Shown: positions 1-10,159, counted from the first letter of the stretch. The stretch: DNA of 64,000 nt from Massilia sp. Se16.2.3 (GCF_014171595.1 NZ_CP050451.1:1054001-1118000), one strand, 5' to 3'. Numbers and translations are program-made. The notes: generated by a model from the sequence alone, not told the origin.

Positions 1-2418
1 TGCGCGGCCTGGGCGTGTCGTCGACACTGGTACTGCTCAACGGCCGCCGCCTGGCCAACTTCGCCTCCCCCGGCGACAATGCCGGCGTCGACCTGAACAA
101 CATCCCCGCCGGGGCGATCCAGCGTGTCGAGGTATTGAAGGACGGCGCCTCGGCGATCTACGGCACCGACGCCATCGGCGGCGTGATCAATTTCATCACC
201 CGCAAGGACTATACGGGCATCGACCTGGCCGCCTCCGCCGCGGGCACCCAGCATGGCGGCGCCGGCAAACGCACCGCCAGCCTCAGCGCCGGCTTCGGCG
301 ACCTCACGACCGATCGTTTTAACGTGTTCGGCGTGCTCGACTTCCAGCAGCTCGACCGCCTGCGTTCGCGCCAGCGCAGCTTCATCGCTGAGCGTGCCCT
401 GGCCACCACGCTGCCGGCGCAAATGTCGAGCAATACCTTCCCGGTCAACGTCGATATCTCGAGCGCCCAGCGCGCCGCGCTGATAGCCGCGGGCCTGCTG
501 CCGGCGGGCAGCACGGTCAGCCGGATCAACCCGAGCGCACCTGGATGCAATCCGCCCGCCACCGTGTATGCCGAGAAGGGACCAGGCGGGGCGGCGGGCT
601 GCAGCTACGACTACATGGAAGACACCGAGATCTATCCGGACTCGCGCAAGATCGGTTTCATCGGCCGCGCGACTTACCAGCTCGACGCCAACAACCAGCT
701 CTTCGCCGAGCTGGTGCAGACCGAAGCGAAGAGCAAGTACGTGCTGTCGCCGAACCCGGTCCGCATCCGCAACCTGCCGGTGAGTATCCTGCCCGAGGCC
801 TATCGCCGTGCGTTGACGGGCCCAGGCCTGCCCGACACCTTCAGCGGCATCCGCTACCGCATGCAGGAAGCCGGCAACCGCAGCAACGAGGTCAGCAGCG
901 AAGGCCAGCGCCTCGTGCTCGGTGCCAGCGGCAACCTGGCCGGCTGGGACTACGACCTGGCGCTGGCGCGCGCCGAAAACCGCAGCACCGACAAGTATGT
1001 CGATGGCTACGTGCTGTTCGACCAGTTTGACGCCGCCGTGCGCAACGGCACGATCAACCCCTTCGCACCCTCGTCCCAGGCGGGCATCGACCTGATCAAC
1101 AGCATCAAGATCAACGACGAAGCGCGCAAGGCGAAAGGCATCTCGACCTCGATCGACGGCAAGATGTCGCGTGCGCTGGCCACGCTGCCCGGCGGCGAGC
1201 TGGCCATCGCCATCGGCGGCGAATTCCGGCGCGAGCACCAACTCTTCACGCCATCAAGCCTGCTGCAGTCGAACAACATCGCCGGCGACCGCGACAGCAC
1301 GGTGCCGGCCGGCGAGCTGCTCGAAGTCGAGACGGCGGACAACAGGCGCCGTGTGGGCTCGGTCTTCACCGAACTGAATGCGCCCTTCACGAAGGAACTG
1401 GAAATGCAGTTCGCGCTGCGCCATGACCGCTACAGCGAAGTGGGCGGCACCACCAATCCGAAGATCGGCCTGCGCTGGCAGCCGAACGCGGACCCTGCTG
1501 CTGCGCGCCTCGGCCGGCACGGGTTTTCGCGCGCCGTCGCTGTCCGACCTGAAGCGTCCGACCATCTTCGGCACCTCGGCCGGCATCCTGACCGACCCGC
1601 AATGCGTGGCGCAGGAAGGCAGCATCGATACCTGCACCGATCAGTGGAACGTCGAGCGCCGCTCGAACCCGGATTTGAAGCCGGAGAAATCGCGCCAGTT
1701 CACGCTTGGCACCGTGGTCGAACTGAACAAGCGCAGCAACTTCTCGATCGACTACTGGAACATCGAAAAGCGCGACGTCATCAGCACCCTGGGCGAACAG
1801 GTCATCATCGAGAACCCGGCCGCCTACAACGGCAAGTACATCGAACGCGACGAGGACGGCTTCATCTCGAACATCCTCCTGATGAAGGAAAACCAGGGCC
1901 GCCTGAAGACCTCGGGCATCGACCTGGCCGCCGACTGGCGCAGCGAGCGCGGACCCTGGGGACGCTTTGGCCTGAGCCTGTCGGGCACCCGCATCCTGCG
2001 CTACGACCGCCAGTTCGGCCCAGCCGAGCCCTACCGCAGCAACCTCGGCGTCTTCCTGAACGACCAGGCGATCCAGAAGTGGCGCCACCGGATCAACCTC
2101 GAGTGGGACAGCGGTCCGGTCAGCCTGACCCTGGCGAACCAGTATTCGTCCAGCTATACCGACCAGAACACGACCTACGACCCCTACACCGACGAGCTGC
2201 TGGCGCCGAACAAGGTGAAGTCGTATTCGCTGTGGGACCTGACCGGCAGCTGGGCCATCAGCAAGCACCTCAAACTCCGCGCCGGCGTGCTGAACCTGCT
2301 CGACAAGGATCCGCCGTTCTCGAACCAGGCCTATTTCTTCCTGGCCGGGTACGACCCGAGCTATACGGATCCGCGCGGGCGCAGCGGCTTCGTCAGCCTG
2401 AACTATTCGTTCCGCTAG
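1..2418 (+). CDS. TonB-dependent receptor, 5' partial, one frameshift
   Basis: Outer-membrane TonB-gated receptor. The window opens inside the plug domain (motifs VLLNGRRLANFA, RVEVLKDGASAIYGTDAIGG), so the start, signal peptide and TonB box lie upstream. The beta-barrel follows, with the usual TGFRAPSL segment near 1530 and a C-terminal strand ending in NYSFR at the stop (2416-2418). The reading frame changes once, around 1480-1500: residues up to GLRWQPN are in one frame and LLLRASAGTGFRAPS continues in the next. The pattern fits one extra base rather than decay, because both halves are well conserved. The substrate is not evident. The cyanophycinase-like gene starts 11 bp downstream, which suggests import of peptide or cyanophycin breakdown products (inference). 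Confidence 0.9.
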
Positions 2419-2429
2419 GGAGCCGGGGG

Positions 2430-3646
2430 ATGTTCAGGGGAGTTGCTTTTTCGCTGGCGCTGGCGCTGGCCGGCCTGGGTGGCACGACGGGAGCCGCGGA
2501 CCGCGGAAGCGCCCAAGGGTTCGCTGGTCATCATCGGCGGCGGCTTGCGTGCCGAGAACGCCGCGGTCTGGGACAAGATCGTGGTACTGGCCGGCGGCAG
2601 GGGCGCGCATCGCGGTGTTCCCGACCGCCGCCGAAAATCCCGAGCGCGAAGGCGCCCTGACTGTTGCCAACCTGAACCGCCACGGCGCGCAAGCCGTCGT
2701 GGTGCCGATCGCACCGCGCCTGGCGGGGCGCTATGTGCGCAAGGTGGCCGAGGACCCGGCGCTGGCGGCCTTCGTACGCAGCGCCGGCGGTGCCTTCTTC
2801 ACCGGCGGCGACCAGGCGCGCATCACCGGCGCGCTGCGGCGCCCGGACGGCAGCAACAGCGCGGTACTCGACGCGCTGTGGAGCATGTACCGGCGCGGCG
2901 GCGTCATCGCCGGCACCAGCGCGGGCGCGGCCATCATGAGCAGCACCATGTTCTTCGATCCGCCCCCCGATGTCGCGCCGCTGTTGAAGCATGGCGTGGT
3001 CGAGGGCAAGGACATCGCCCCGGGGCTGGGCTTCATCGGCGACGATATCTTCATCGACCAGCACCTGCTGGCACGCGGCCGCTTCGCGCGCATGCTGCCG
3101 GCGATGCTGAACAAAGGCTACACGCTGGGCCTCGGCATCGACGAGGACACGGCCGCGGTGGTGGCGCCTGACCGCCAGGTGACAATGATCGGCCGCACCG
3201 GCGCCATCGTGCTCGACCTGAAGGGCGCCACGACGGACAAGGCGCAGCCGCAGTTCAACCTGTCGAATGCGCGCATCAGCTACCTGGACAACGGCGACCG
3301 CTTCGATCTGGTCAAGCGCAGTTTCCAGCATGGTACCGGCAAGGAAGCGGTCGACAAGACCCGCCCCGAACATCGCGCTGCGCTGTTCTATCCCGATATC
3401 CTCGGCAATACCGCGGTGCTCGACCTGCTCGTCAAACTGGTCGACAGCGACTTGCAGCGCGCCGTCGGCCTGGCCTTCGAGGGGCCGGCCAGCGCCGCGC
3501 CGGAACGCGGTTTCGAATTCACCTTCACTCGCATGCCCGACAGCGGGGAATACGTCGCGAACCGCGAGGACGCCTATTCCATCTACCGCATCCGGATGGA
3601 CGTGCGGCCGGTGCGCATGGCGCAGCCCTTGTATACCGCCGAATAG
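2430..3646 (+). CDS. Secreted cyanophycinase-like peptidase (S51 family), two frameshifts
   Basis: Serine peptidase of the S51 family, whose cyanophycinases cut the Asp-Arg polymer cyanophycin to dipeptides. The N-terminus (MFRGVAFSLALALAGLGGTT) is a signal peptide, so the enzyme would act outside the cytoplasm, as for CphE-type extracellular cyanophycinases. The nucleophile motif GTSAGAAIMS is near 2920, preceded by the GGAFFTGGDQ segment typical of the family. The frame shifts at about 2500-2512 and again near 2600 (KIVVLAGG to ARIAVFPTAAENPE). Both behave as single extra bases, so the gene is broken as read but all parts are conserved. It starts 11 bp after the receptor stop, behind a GGAGCCGGGGG stretch, so the two genes probably form an operon. 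Confidence 0.82.
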
Positions 3647-3658
3647 CGGCGGCGCTCC

Positions 3659-4132
3659 TCAGAGCGCGGTCACCTCGGTCTTGTTGCCGTCGAAGCGGTC
3701 GAACAAGTGCCGGTGGCAGGCATACGACATCGCATCGTCGCGCTCGTAATAGCCCGCCACCCAGTCCAGCAGGAAAGGCAGTTTGCTCTGCTGCGCTTCC
3801 ATCGAGTCGTACTTGTGCGGCTCCCACGGACGGCGGCGGTTGTTCTCCAGGTAGATTTCTCGCCCCGGGTTCATGAACACCAGTTCGGAACACCAGGGCA
3901 GCGCCGCTTCGACCAGGTCGCCGTAGCAGCCTTCCGCCACCCAGCTGCCGTGCGCGTGGACGAAGGCCAGCAGGTCGGCCTGTACCTGCTGCGGCGCGCG
4001 CGGCACGGCGATCTGCCCCGGCTCCCACACGATGGTGTCCAGGTCCAGGTGCGCCAGATCGTGCTGGGCGGCCAGTGCTTTCGCCCGGTACGAGTTGCCC
4101 GAGCCCGAGTTGCCAATAATGAGTAAGCGCAT
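3659..4132 (-). CDS. Small P-loop NTPase/kinase-like protein with altered Walker A
   Basis: 157-residue protein of the adenylate-kinase-like/topology modulation protein group (COG0563-like small P-loop proteins). It begins MRLLIIGNSGSGNS, where the Walker A motif reads GNSGSGNS. The invariant Lys of GxxGxGK[ST] is replaced by Asn (codon AAC), which would normally abolish nucleotide binding. The rest keeps the family pattern: DLDTIVWEPG after the P-loop, WVAEGCYG in the middle, and an Arg/Tyr-rich C-terminus. The start at 4132 was chosen because family members begin just before the P-loop. Upstream in-frame codons add unrelated sequence. It faces the MerR gene divergently (113 bp). The cellular role is unknown. 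Confidence 0.75.
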   Translation of the reverse strand: MRLLIIGNSGSGNSYRAKALAAQHDLAHLDLDTIVWEPGQIAVPRAPQQVQADLLAFVHAHGSWVAEGCYGDLVEAALPWCSELVFMNPGREIYLENNRRRPWEPHKYDSMEAQQSKLPFLLDWVAGYYERDDAMSYACHRHLFDRFDGNKTEVTAL

Positions 4133-4245
4133 ATCGTCGTGTATGTGATTTCCGTCGGGTATTAATATTACTTGTTTCAGGGAGTGCTTGACCCTCACGC
4201 GGCGTGAGGCCCGAGCATGGTTGCACGCATGAAGAGGAGAGACCG

Positions 4246-5271
4246 ATGCTGTTGAAAATTGGCGAACTGGCAAAACGCACCGGCCTGACGGTGCGCACGC
4301 TGCACCATTACGACGACATCAAACTGCTGTCCCCTTCGGCGCGTTCCGATGCCGGCTACCGGCTGTATAACGAGGCCGACCTCGCCCGGCTGCACCGCAT
4401 CCTGGCATTGCGCGGCTTCGGCATGGCGCTGGCCGACATCGCGAGCTATCTCACCGGAACCGACCTGCCGCTGGCTGCCATCGTCGATCGCCAGATCGCC
4501 GTATTGAGCAGCCAGATCGACGGCGCCAGCCGCCTGCGTATGCGTTTGCAACGCCTGCGAGGGCAGCTCGCCGACCGGCAGGAACCGGATCCGGCCGACT
4601 GGTTGACAACCCTGGAGCAGATGACGATGTACGACAACTATTTTACGAAGGACGAACTGGAGCAATTGCCGCTGTATCAGCGGCTCGATGAGGTCGAGGG
4701 CGAATGGAAGGCGCTCGTGGCCGAGGTGCGCGGCTTGCTCGATGGCGGCGTGGCACCAAACGACCCTCGCGCAAGGGAACTGGCGCAACGCTGGATGGCG
4801 ATGGTCAACCGCGACACGGCGGCCAATCCGGTCCTGTTCGCCAAACTGAATGCGATGCACGAGCAGGAAGCCGCGGTGCAGGAGCGTACCGGGATCACGC
4901 CTGCCGTGATGGCTTTCGTGCAAGCGGCCTCCAAGGAGAACCAGCTGGCTGTCTTCGCTCGCTATCTGGATGAGGAAGAGCTGGCCTTCATGCGCGCCAA
5001 CTTTGGCAAACGCGCCAGCGAGTGGCCGCCGCTGTTCGCCCGCGTGCGCACGGCGATGGATGCGGGATGTGCACCCGACTCGCCGGAAGGGCAGGCGCTG
5101 GCACGGGAGTGGTATGGCCTGTTCCGCTCGTTTGCGGGAGACGATCCGGCAACGCAACGCAAGATTCGCCAGGCGCTGGAGAACGAGCCGGCGCTGCAGG
5201 TGGGCGGGATGGTGGATGCGCGCATGCGCGGGTTTATCCGGGCGGGGCTGGAGTCCTTGCGGGCAAGTTAG
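4246..5271 (+). CDS. MerR family regulator with TipAS-like ligand domains
   Basis: 341-residue transcription factor. Residues 1-70 are the MerR winged helix (IGELAKRTGLTVRTLHHYDDIKLLSPS, then GYRLYNEADLARL), which binds and untwists long-spacer promoters. The remainder is helical and holds two stretches resembling the TipAS antibiotic-binding domain (around YFTKDELEQLP...WMAMVN, and again FMRANFG...REWYGLFRSF), as in TipA-like multidrug sensors. A strong ribosome site, GAAGAGGAGAGA, lies at about 4229-4241 and fixes the ATG at 4246. The ligand and target promoter are unknown. The divergent P-loop gene is the nearest candidate target. A bidirectional terminator separates it from uvrA. Confidence 0.9.
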   Translation: MLLKIGELAKRTGLTVRTLHHYDDIKLLSPSARSDAGYRLYNEADLARLHRILALRGFGMALADIASYLTGTDLPLAAIVDRQIAVLSSQIDGASRLRMRLQRLRGQLADRQEPDPADWLTTLEQMTMYDNYFTKDELEQLPLYQRLDEVEGEWKALVAEVRGLLDGGVAPNDPRARELAQRWMAMVNRDTAANPVLFAKLNAMHEQEAAVQERTGITPAVMAFVQAASKENQLAVFARYLDEEELAFMRANFGKRASEWPPLFARVRTAMDAGCAPDSPEGQALAREWYGLFRSFAGDDPATQRKIRQALENEPALQVGGMVDARMRGFIRAGLESLRAS

Positions 5272-5290
5272 CAGCTGTAACGAGGTCAAA

Positions 5291-5318
5291 AAAAAGCAGA
5301 GCCGCAGCTCTGCTTTTT
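5291..5318. terminator. Bidirectional rho-independent terminator
   Basis: A perfect hairpin: arm GCAGAGC, loop CGCA, arm GCTCTGC, flanked by five A on the left and five T on the right. It can therefore stop transcription of the MerR gene (+) and of uvrA (-), whose stop codons lie on either side. Confidence 0.9.
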
Positions 5319-5334
5319 CATTTCCTGGCTCTGC

Positions 5335-8184
5335 TTACTGCTTCAGCAACGGCCCCAGGTATTTGCCGGTGACGCTGGCTGGATTCTTCGCCACCTGTTC
5401 CGGCGTGCCCGTCGCGACGATCTTGCCGCCGCCGGCGCCACCTTCCGGACCCAAATCGACGATCCAGTCCGCCGTCTTGATCACGTCGAGGTTGTGCTCG
5501 ATGATCGCCAGCGTATTGCCCTGGTCGCGCAGGCGGTGGATCACTTTCAGCAGCAAGTCGATGTCGGCAAAGTGCAGGCCCGTGGTCGGCTCGTCCAGGA
5601 TGTACAGGGTACGTCCCGTATCGCGCTTGGACAACTCCAGCGACAGTTTTACGCGCTGCGCCTCGCCACCGGACAAGGTCGTGGCGCTCTGCCCCAGCTT
5701 GATGTAGCCGAGGCCGACATCGAGCAGGGTCTGGAGTTTACGGGCAATCACCGGCACCGGCTTGAAGAACTCGTGCGCGTCTTCGACCGTCATCTCCAGC
5801 ACTTCGGTGATGCTCTTGCCCTTGTAGTGCACTTCGAGCGTTTCGCGGTTGTAGCGCTTGCCGTGGCAGACGTCGCAAGGCACGTACACGTCCGGCAGGA
5901 AGTGCATCTCGACCTTGATGACGCCATCGCCCTGGCAGGCTTCGCAGCGGCCGCCCTTCACGTTGAACGAGAAGCGTCCGGCCGAGTAGCCGCGTTCCTT
6001 GGCCGTCGGCACCGTCGCGAACAGGTCGCGGATCGGGGTGAACACGCCGGTATAGGTGGCCGGGTTCGAGCGCGGGGTGCGGCCGATCGGTGCCTGGTCG
6101 ACGGAAATGACCTTGTCGAAGTGTTCTAATCCAAAAATCGCGTCGTGCGGCGCCGGTTCCGTCTGCGCGCCGTACAGGTGGCGCGACAGGGCCGGATACA
6201 GCGTGTCGTTGATCAGCGTCGATTTGCCCGAACCGGACACGCCCGTCACGCAGGTCATCAGGCCGACCGGCAGCGTCAGGGTTTCGCCTTTGAGGTTGTT
6301 GCCGGTCGCATTCGTGATCACCAGCTGGCGCTCCGGATTGGCCGGGGTACGCTTTTTCGGCACGGCGATCTTGCGGCGGCCGTCCAGGTACTGGGCCGTC
6401 ACCGAATGCTCGTTCCGCATGATCTCTTCGAGCGTACCCTCGGCGATGATCCGGCCGCCGTGCACGCCCGCCCCGGGACCCATGTCGACGATGTAGTCGG
6501 CGGTACGGATCGCATCTTCGTCGTGCTCGACCACGAGCACGCTGTTGCCGATGTCGCGCAGGTGTTTCAGGGTCGCGATCAGGCGGTCGTTGTCGCGCTG
6601 GTGCAGGCCGATCGACGGCTCGTCGAGCACGTACATGACGCCGGTCAGGCCGGAACCGATCTGCGAGGCCAGGCGAATGCGCTGGGCTTCGCCGCCCGAG
6701 AGGGTATCGGCACTGCGGTCGAGCGACAGGTAATCGAGGCCGACATTGTTCAGGAACTTCAGGCGCGCCGTGATTTCCTTGATGACGCGCTCGGCGATGT
6801 CCTTCTTGGCGCCGGTCAGGACCAGCGTTTCGAAGAACTCCAGCGTTTCGCGCAGCGGACGGTCCGACACCTCATAGATCGCGCGCTGCTGGGCGCCCTG
6901 GCCGATCTTGACGAAACGTGCTTCCGTGCGCAGGCGCGCGCCGTCGCAGGCCGGGCATTTCTTTTCGTTGATGAATTTGGCAAGTTCTTCCTTCACCGCC
7001 ATCGAATCGGTTTCGCGATAACGGCGCTGCAGGTTGTTCACCACGCCTTCGAAGGTGTGCTCGCGGATCACGGTGCGGCCGCGCTCGTTCACATAGGTGA
7101 ACGGAATCGCGGTCTTGCCGGAACCGAACAGGACCGCGTCCTGCGCCGTCTTCGGCAGTTTGTCGTAGGGCGTGTCGAGGTCGAATTCGTAATAGGCCGC
7201 CAGGTTCGACAGCATCTGGAAATAGAACTGGTTGCGGCGGTCCCAGCCTTTCACTGCACCCGAGGCCAGCGACAGGTTGGGGAAGGCGACGATGCGCTTC
7301 GGATCGAAGAACTCGATGTGGCCCAGGCCGTCGCACTGCGAGCAGGCGCCCATCGGGTTGTTGAACGAGAACAGGCGCGGCTCGAGTTCCTGCAGCGAAT
7401 AGCCGCAGACATTGCACGCGAACTTGTTGGAGAACACGGTCGACTGCTCGGTGTCCATCTCGTAGGCGACGGCGCGGCCGTCGGCCAGGCGCAGCGCGGT
7501 CTCGAAGCTCTCGGCCAGGCGCTGCTTGATTTCCGGGTTCACCTTCACGCGGTCAATGACGACGTCGATCGAGTGCTTTTCGGTTTTTTTCAGCTTCGGC
7601 AGCTCGTCGATCTCGTAGATCTTGGCCGGGTTGACGCCGCTCTGGATGCGGAAACGCACGAAGCCTTGCGCCTGCATGCCCGCGAACAGATCGCTGTGCT
7701 CGCCCTTGCGGCCGGCCACGACCGGCGCCAGGATCATCAGCTTGGTGCCTTCCGGCATGGCCAGCACGGAATCGACCATCTGCGACACGGTCTGCGCCGC
7801 CAGCGGCTCGTGCGGGTGGTCCGGGCAATACGGGGTGCCCACGCGTGCGTACAGCAGGCGCAGGTAGTCGTGGATTTCGGTGACGGTACCGACGGTGGAA
7901 CGCGGATTGTGCGAAGTCGCCTTCTGCTCGATGGAAATCGCCGGCGACAGGCCCTCGATCAGGTCGACATCCGGCTTTTCCATCAACTGCAGGAACTGGC
8001 GCGCGTAGGCCGACAGCGACTCGACATAGCGGCGCTGGCCTTCGGCATACAGGGTGTCGAAAGCGAGGGAAGACTTGCCCGAACCCGACAGGCCCGTGAT
8101 GACGATCAGCTTGTTGCGGGGCAGGTCAAGGTTGATGTTCTTCAGGTTGTGCGTACGGGCACCGCGGATTCGAATTTCTTCCAT
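5335..8184 (-). CDS. uvrA: Excinuclease ABC subunit UvrA
   Basis: 949-residue damage-recognition ATPase of nucleotide excision repair. It works as a dimer with UvrB in the cytoplasm. The sequence has the two ABC ATPase modules expected (Walker [12 protein letters not shown] near residue 31 and [11 protein letters not shown] in the second half; signatures [14 protein letters not shown] and [12 protein letters not shown]) and the zinc-finger cysteines (CNVCGYS...CSQCDGLG and CEACQGDG...CDVCHGKR). The length matches the family (about 940). The start at 8184 ([14 protein letters not shown]) was chosen because it aligns with the conserved N-terminus. An upstream in-frame Met at 8316 would add 44 unrelated residues. 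No frame defects. It is divergent from ssb with a LexA-like box between, as in E. coli. Confidence 0.98.
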   Translation of the reverse strand: MEEIRIRGARTHNLKNINLDLPRNKLIVITGLSGSGKSSLAFDTLYAEGQRRYVESLSAYARQFLQLMEKPDVDLIEGLSPAISIEQKATSHNPRSTVGTVTEIHDYLRLLYARVGTPYCPDHPHEPLAAQTVSQMVDSVLAMPEGTKLMILAPVVAGRKGEHSDLFAGMQAQGFVRFRIQSGVNPAKIYEIDELPKLKKTEKHSIDVVIDRVKVNPEIKQRLAESFETALRLADGRAVAYEMDTEQSTVFSNKFACNVCGYSLQELEPRLFSFNNPMGACSQCDGLGHIEFFDPKRIVAFPNLSLASGAVKGWDRRNQFYFQMLSNLAAYYEFDLDTPYDKLPKTAQDAVLFGSGKTAIPFTYVNERGRTVIREHTFEGVVNNLQRRYRETDSMAVKEELAKFINEKKCPACDGARLRTEARFVKIGQGAQQRAIYEVSDRPLRETLEFFETLVLTGAKKDIAERVIKEITARLKFLNNVGLDYLSLDRSADTLSGGEAQRIRLASQIGSGLTGVMYVLDEPSIGLHQRDNDRLIATLKHLRDIGNSVLVVEHDEDAIRTADYIVDMGPGAGVHGGRIIAEGTLEEIMRNEHSVTAQYLDGRRKIAVPKKRTPANPERQLVITNATGNNLKGETLTLPVGLMTCVTGVSGSGKSTLINDTLYPALSRHLYGAQTEPAPHDAIFGLEHFDKVISVDQAPIGRTPRSNPATYTGVFTPIRDLFATVPTAKERGYSAGRFSFNVKGGRCEACQGDGVIKVEMHFLPDVYVPCDVCHGKRYNRETLEVHYKGKSITEVLEMTVEDAHEFFKPVPVIARKLQTLLDVGLGYIKLGQSATTLSGGEAQRVKLSLELSKRDTGRTLYILDEPTTGLHFADIDLLLKVIHRLRDQGNTLAIIEHNLDVIKTADWIVDLGPEGGAGGGKIVATGTPEQVAKNPASVTGKYLGPLLKQ

Positions 8185-8304
8185 TAAGTTTTGGCAGGCT
8201 TTCAATAAGTTGTGCGGACCGCGCAAGACGCCTTGATGAGCGGCGTTGTCGCGACCGGCGGGCCAGTCTGGGGAATCTGTTAGTTTAACGCTTTTTCGCA
8301 CTGG

Positions 8305-8320
8305 CTGTACATGCATCCAG
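8305..8320. promoter_or_regulatory. Candidate LexA (SOS) box upstream of uvrA
   Basis: CTGTACATGCATCCAG fits the LexA operator plan CTG-N10-CAG. On the uvrA strand it overlaps TGTACA, which with a 17-bp spacer is followed by TTAAAC and could serve as -35 and -10. In E. coli the divergent uvrA/ssb pair has an SOS box at the same place. The match is by eye only. Confidence 0.55.
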
Positions 8321-8602
8321 TACTATTCGGGTAGCATGTGTACCAGCGATGCCAGCCTGGCATGCCCATGCGACATGCCGGGCGCAGGCTGGAACGAACC
8401 GGTCTGGCCTATGTGGGCCGATCGGCGTGCGCTTCAATGACAAACTGTTCAGGAACTGAAAATAATTCTAGGGGGACGCAGCGTAGCGTGGCGTTCGGTA
8501 GCCAGGCGGCATGTCCCTTTGTGCATGGATCAGGTCGCAAAAGAAGCTTGGCTGGACCATGCGCGCGGCATAAAAATGCTTGATTCAACGCAAAAAATCC
8601 AC

Positions 8603-8631
8603 TTTAAGAAGTGGGCGGCTGGCCTCATAAT
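8603..8631 (+). promoter_or_regulatory. Possible ssb promoter
   Basis: CATAAT (8626-8631) resembles a -10 hexamer (5 of 6), with TTTAAG 17 bp upstream as a poor -35. It lies about 135 bp before the ssb start and just upstream of the long inverted repeat. A weak call. Confidence 0.25.
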
Positions 8632-8648
8632 AGCGTGCTGAAACACCC

Positions 8649-8700
8649 GGAGCGTCTAACAAAACCTTCATGGCTGCATGAACGTTCTGTTAGGCGCTCC
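8649..8700. repeat. Long imperfect hairpin in the ssb leader
   Basis: Outer arms GGAGCGTCTAACA (8649-8661) and TGTTAGGCGCTCC (8688-8700) pair over 13 positions with one G-U in RNA. Inside is a second stem, TTCATG/CATGAA with loop GCTG (8667-8682). There is no T tract, so it is not a standard terminator. It may be a structured 5' UTR element or a protein site. Function unknown. Confidence 0.6.
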
Positions 8701-8764
8701 CCGTTCCCTGGCGCTTAGTCAAGTTGCAGAGCCAGGGCTCACATCATCCTGAAGGAGTCTTACC

Positions 8765-9265
8765 ATGGCATCAGTCAACAAAGTCATCATCGTCGGCAAC
8801 CTCGGCCGCGATCCGGAAATCCGCTACATGCCGAGCGGCGACGCCATCGCGAACATCGCGGTCGCTACCTCGTTCAAGTCGAAGGACAAGAACACCGGCG
8901 AGCAGAAAGAGCTGACCGAATGGCACCGCATCTCCTTCTTCGGCCGTCTCGCTGAAATCGTCGGCCAGTACCTCAAAAAAGGTTCGTCGGTCTACGTCGA
9001 AGGCCGCCTGCAGACCCGCAAGTACACGGATAAAGACGGCATCGAGCGTTACGCTACCGACATCATCGCCGAGAACATGCAGATGCTGGGCGGCCGCCAG
9101 GGCATGGGCGGCGGCAACGACATGGGCATGGACGACGGCGGCGGCTACGACGCGCCGCCACAGCGTTCTGCCCCGCGCCAGGCCCCGCCGGCCCCGGCAG
9201 CCCGTCCGCAGCCACAGCGTCCGGCACCGAACTTCTCGGACATGGACGACGACATTCCGTTCTGA
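8765..9265 (+). CDS. ssb: Single-stranded DNA-binding protein
   Basis: 166-residue SSB that coats ssDNA as a tetramer during replication, recombination and repair. The N-terminal OB fold runs through about residue 110 ([52 protein letters not shown]). It is followed by a Gly/Met-, Pro- and Gln-rich linker and ends with the acidic tip DMDDDIPF, which recruits partner proteins. The ribosome site GAAGGAG sits about 8 bp before the ATG. Divergent from uvrA; a strong terminator follows directly. No anomalies. Confidence 0.98.
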   Translation: MASVNKVIIVGNLGRDPEIRYMPSGDAIANIAVATSFKSKDKNTGEQKELTEWHRISFFGRLAEIVGQYLKKGSSVYVEGRLQTRKYTDKDGIERYATDIIAENMQMLGGRQGMGGGNDMGMDDGGGYDAPPQRSAPRQAPPAPAARPQPQRPAPNFSDMDDDIPF

Positions 9266-9290
9266 TCGGATTGCGCATCGCCTGAACAAA

Positions 9291-9319
9291 AACGAAGCCT
9301 GCGGGCTTCGTTTTTTTTT
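9291..9319 (+). terminator. ssb rho-independent terminator
   Basis: Hairpin CGAAGCC-TGCG-GGCTTCG (9293-9310) followed by nine T, 28 bp after the ssb stop. Confidence 0.92.
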
Positions 9320-9689
9320 CGCCTGTGCCTGCGGGCGTGCGGCGTTTGCGGAAGGTGCCCGCCTGCGCCCGCCTGTCAGCGCGCTAACTGGCCGACCCGA
9401 CGAGCGTATCGCGCCGCAAGCGCAGCGGCGCATGCGGCGTGCGGATGCCCGACGCCATGCCCCAGGCCGTCGCCCAGCGCAGCGCCTTGTCGGTTGCCGG
9501 GCCGAAAGGCCTGGCAGCGGCAGCACGGGCAAGTGCCAGCGACATGCGCTTCATCGCGTACAGCTTTCGTGGGGAGGCCTTCTTCAACATGAGGCCAGCT
9601 TACTGCGCGCGGCCGTCCCTCACCGTGCCCTGCCTAACCCTCATCGATGCTCTATCCGATGCGCATAGCCATGTTCCCTGCCGCAGCCC
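9320..9689. other. Intergenic region without a supported gene
   Basis: About 370 bp between the ssb terminator and the stop of the DUF1428 gene. A 68-codon frame on the minus strand (9384-9590) contains an Arg/Ala-rich peptide that I do not recognise. It has no clear ribosome site, so I do not call it. Confidence 0.5.
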
Positions 9690-10048
9690 TCAGGCGTCCA
9701 CCACCATCTCGAAGCCGCCGATCATCATGCGCTTGCCGTCGAAGGGTATGTTTTCGGGTTTCATGAACTCGGCCATGCGCGGGTCGTCCATGACTTTCGC
9801 GTTGACCTCATCGCGCCTGGCGCGCGAGGGATAGACGATCCAGGAAAAGACCACGAGTTCGCCATCGCGCAAATCGACGCTCTGCGGGAACGAGGTCAGC
9901 TTGCCCGGCTTGACGTCGTCGGCGACGCACTCGCGGAACTCCTGGGCGCCGAACTCGCGCCAGATCGCGGCGCAGCGTCTGGACATGTCCAGGTAGGCGT
10001 CGAGCTTGTCTTTCGGAACGGAACCACGAAACCATCGACATAGGCCAT
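9690..10048 (-). CDS. DUF1428 family protein (YbaA-like), one frameshift
   Basis: Small cytoplasmic protein of the DUF1428/YbaA family, function unknown. It starts MAYVDGFVVP at 10048 behind the strong ribosome site AAGGAGA, and later has CVADDVKPGKLTSFPQS and MAEFMKPENIPFDGKRM, the family's best-conserved parts. The frame breaks at about 10010-10022: after VVPF the expected PKDKLDAYLDM continues in another frame, consistent with one missing base in a CCGTTCCG stretch. Corrected length is about 119 residues, normal for the family. It lies downstream of the glutathione peroxidase gene on the same strand, with a palindromic element between. Confidence 0.8.
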
Positions 10049-10103
10049 GACGTTCTCCTTTTATAAGGGTGTTCGTCAGACCTCATCGGCCGCGATCCAT
10101 TCC

Positions 10104-10148
10104 GTGATGCCCTTTGTGGCGCCACAAAGGGCGTGATGCCCTTTGTGG
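10104..10148. repeat. Three-arm palindromic repeat between two genes
   Basis: A 24-bp perfect palindrome (10109-10132; half-site GCCCTTTGTGGC) is followed by a second copy of GTGATGCCCTTTGTGG (10133-10148, first copy 10104-10119). The middle arm can therefore pair with either neighbour. It sits 12 bp after the glutathione peroxidase stop and may act as a transcription end or mRNA stabiliser. It lacks a T tract. Confidence 0.7.
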
Positions 10149-10159
10149 AAGCGTTGCGC

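Larger units (their letters stand above)
8188..8764. other. uvrA-ssb divergent intergenic region
   Basis: 577 bp without a convincing gene. The short open frames here lack ribosome sites and recognisable products. It should hold both divergent promoters. It contains a LexA-like box (8305-8320), a 16-bp palindrome CCACTTTAAGAAGTGG (8600-8615) and a long imperfect inverted repeat (8649-8700) ahead of ssb. Each is listed separately where useful. Confidence 0.6.

Noticed and set aside
5335..8316. Earlier uvrA start at 8316
   Set aside because: The extra 44 residues do not resemble UvrA, and the frame would run through the uvrA leader, up to the LexA-like box.
8246..8583. Short plus-strand open frames in the uvrA-ssb gap
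   Set aside because: No ribosome sites or recognisable products; they overlap the LexA-like box and promoter region.
9384..9590. 68-codon minus-strand frame after ssb
   Set aside because: Arg/Ala-rich chance frame in GC-rich DNA without start signals.
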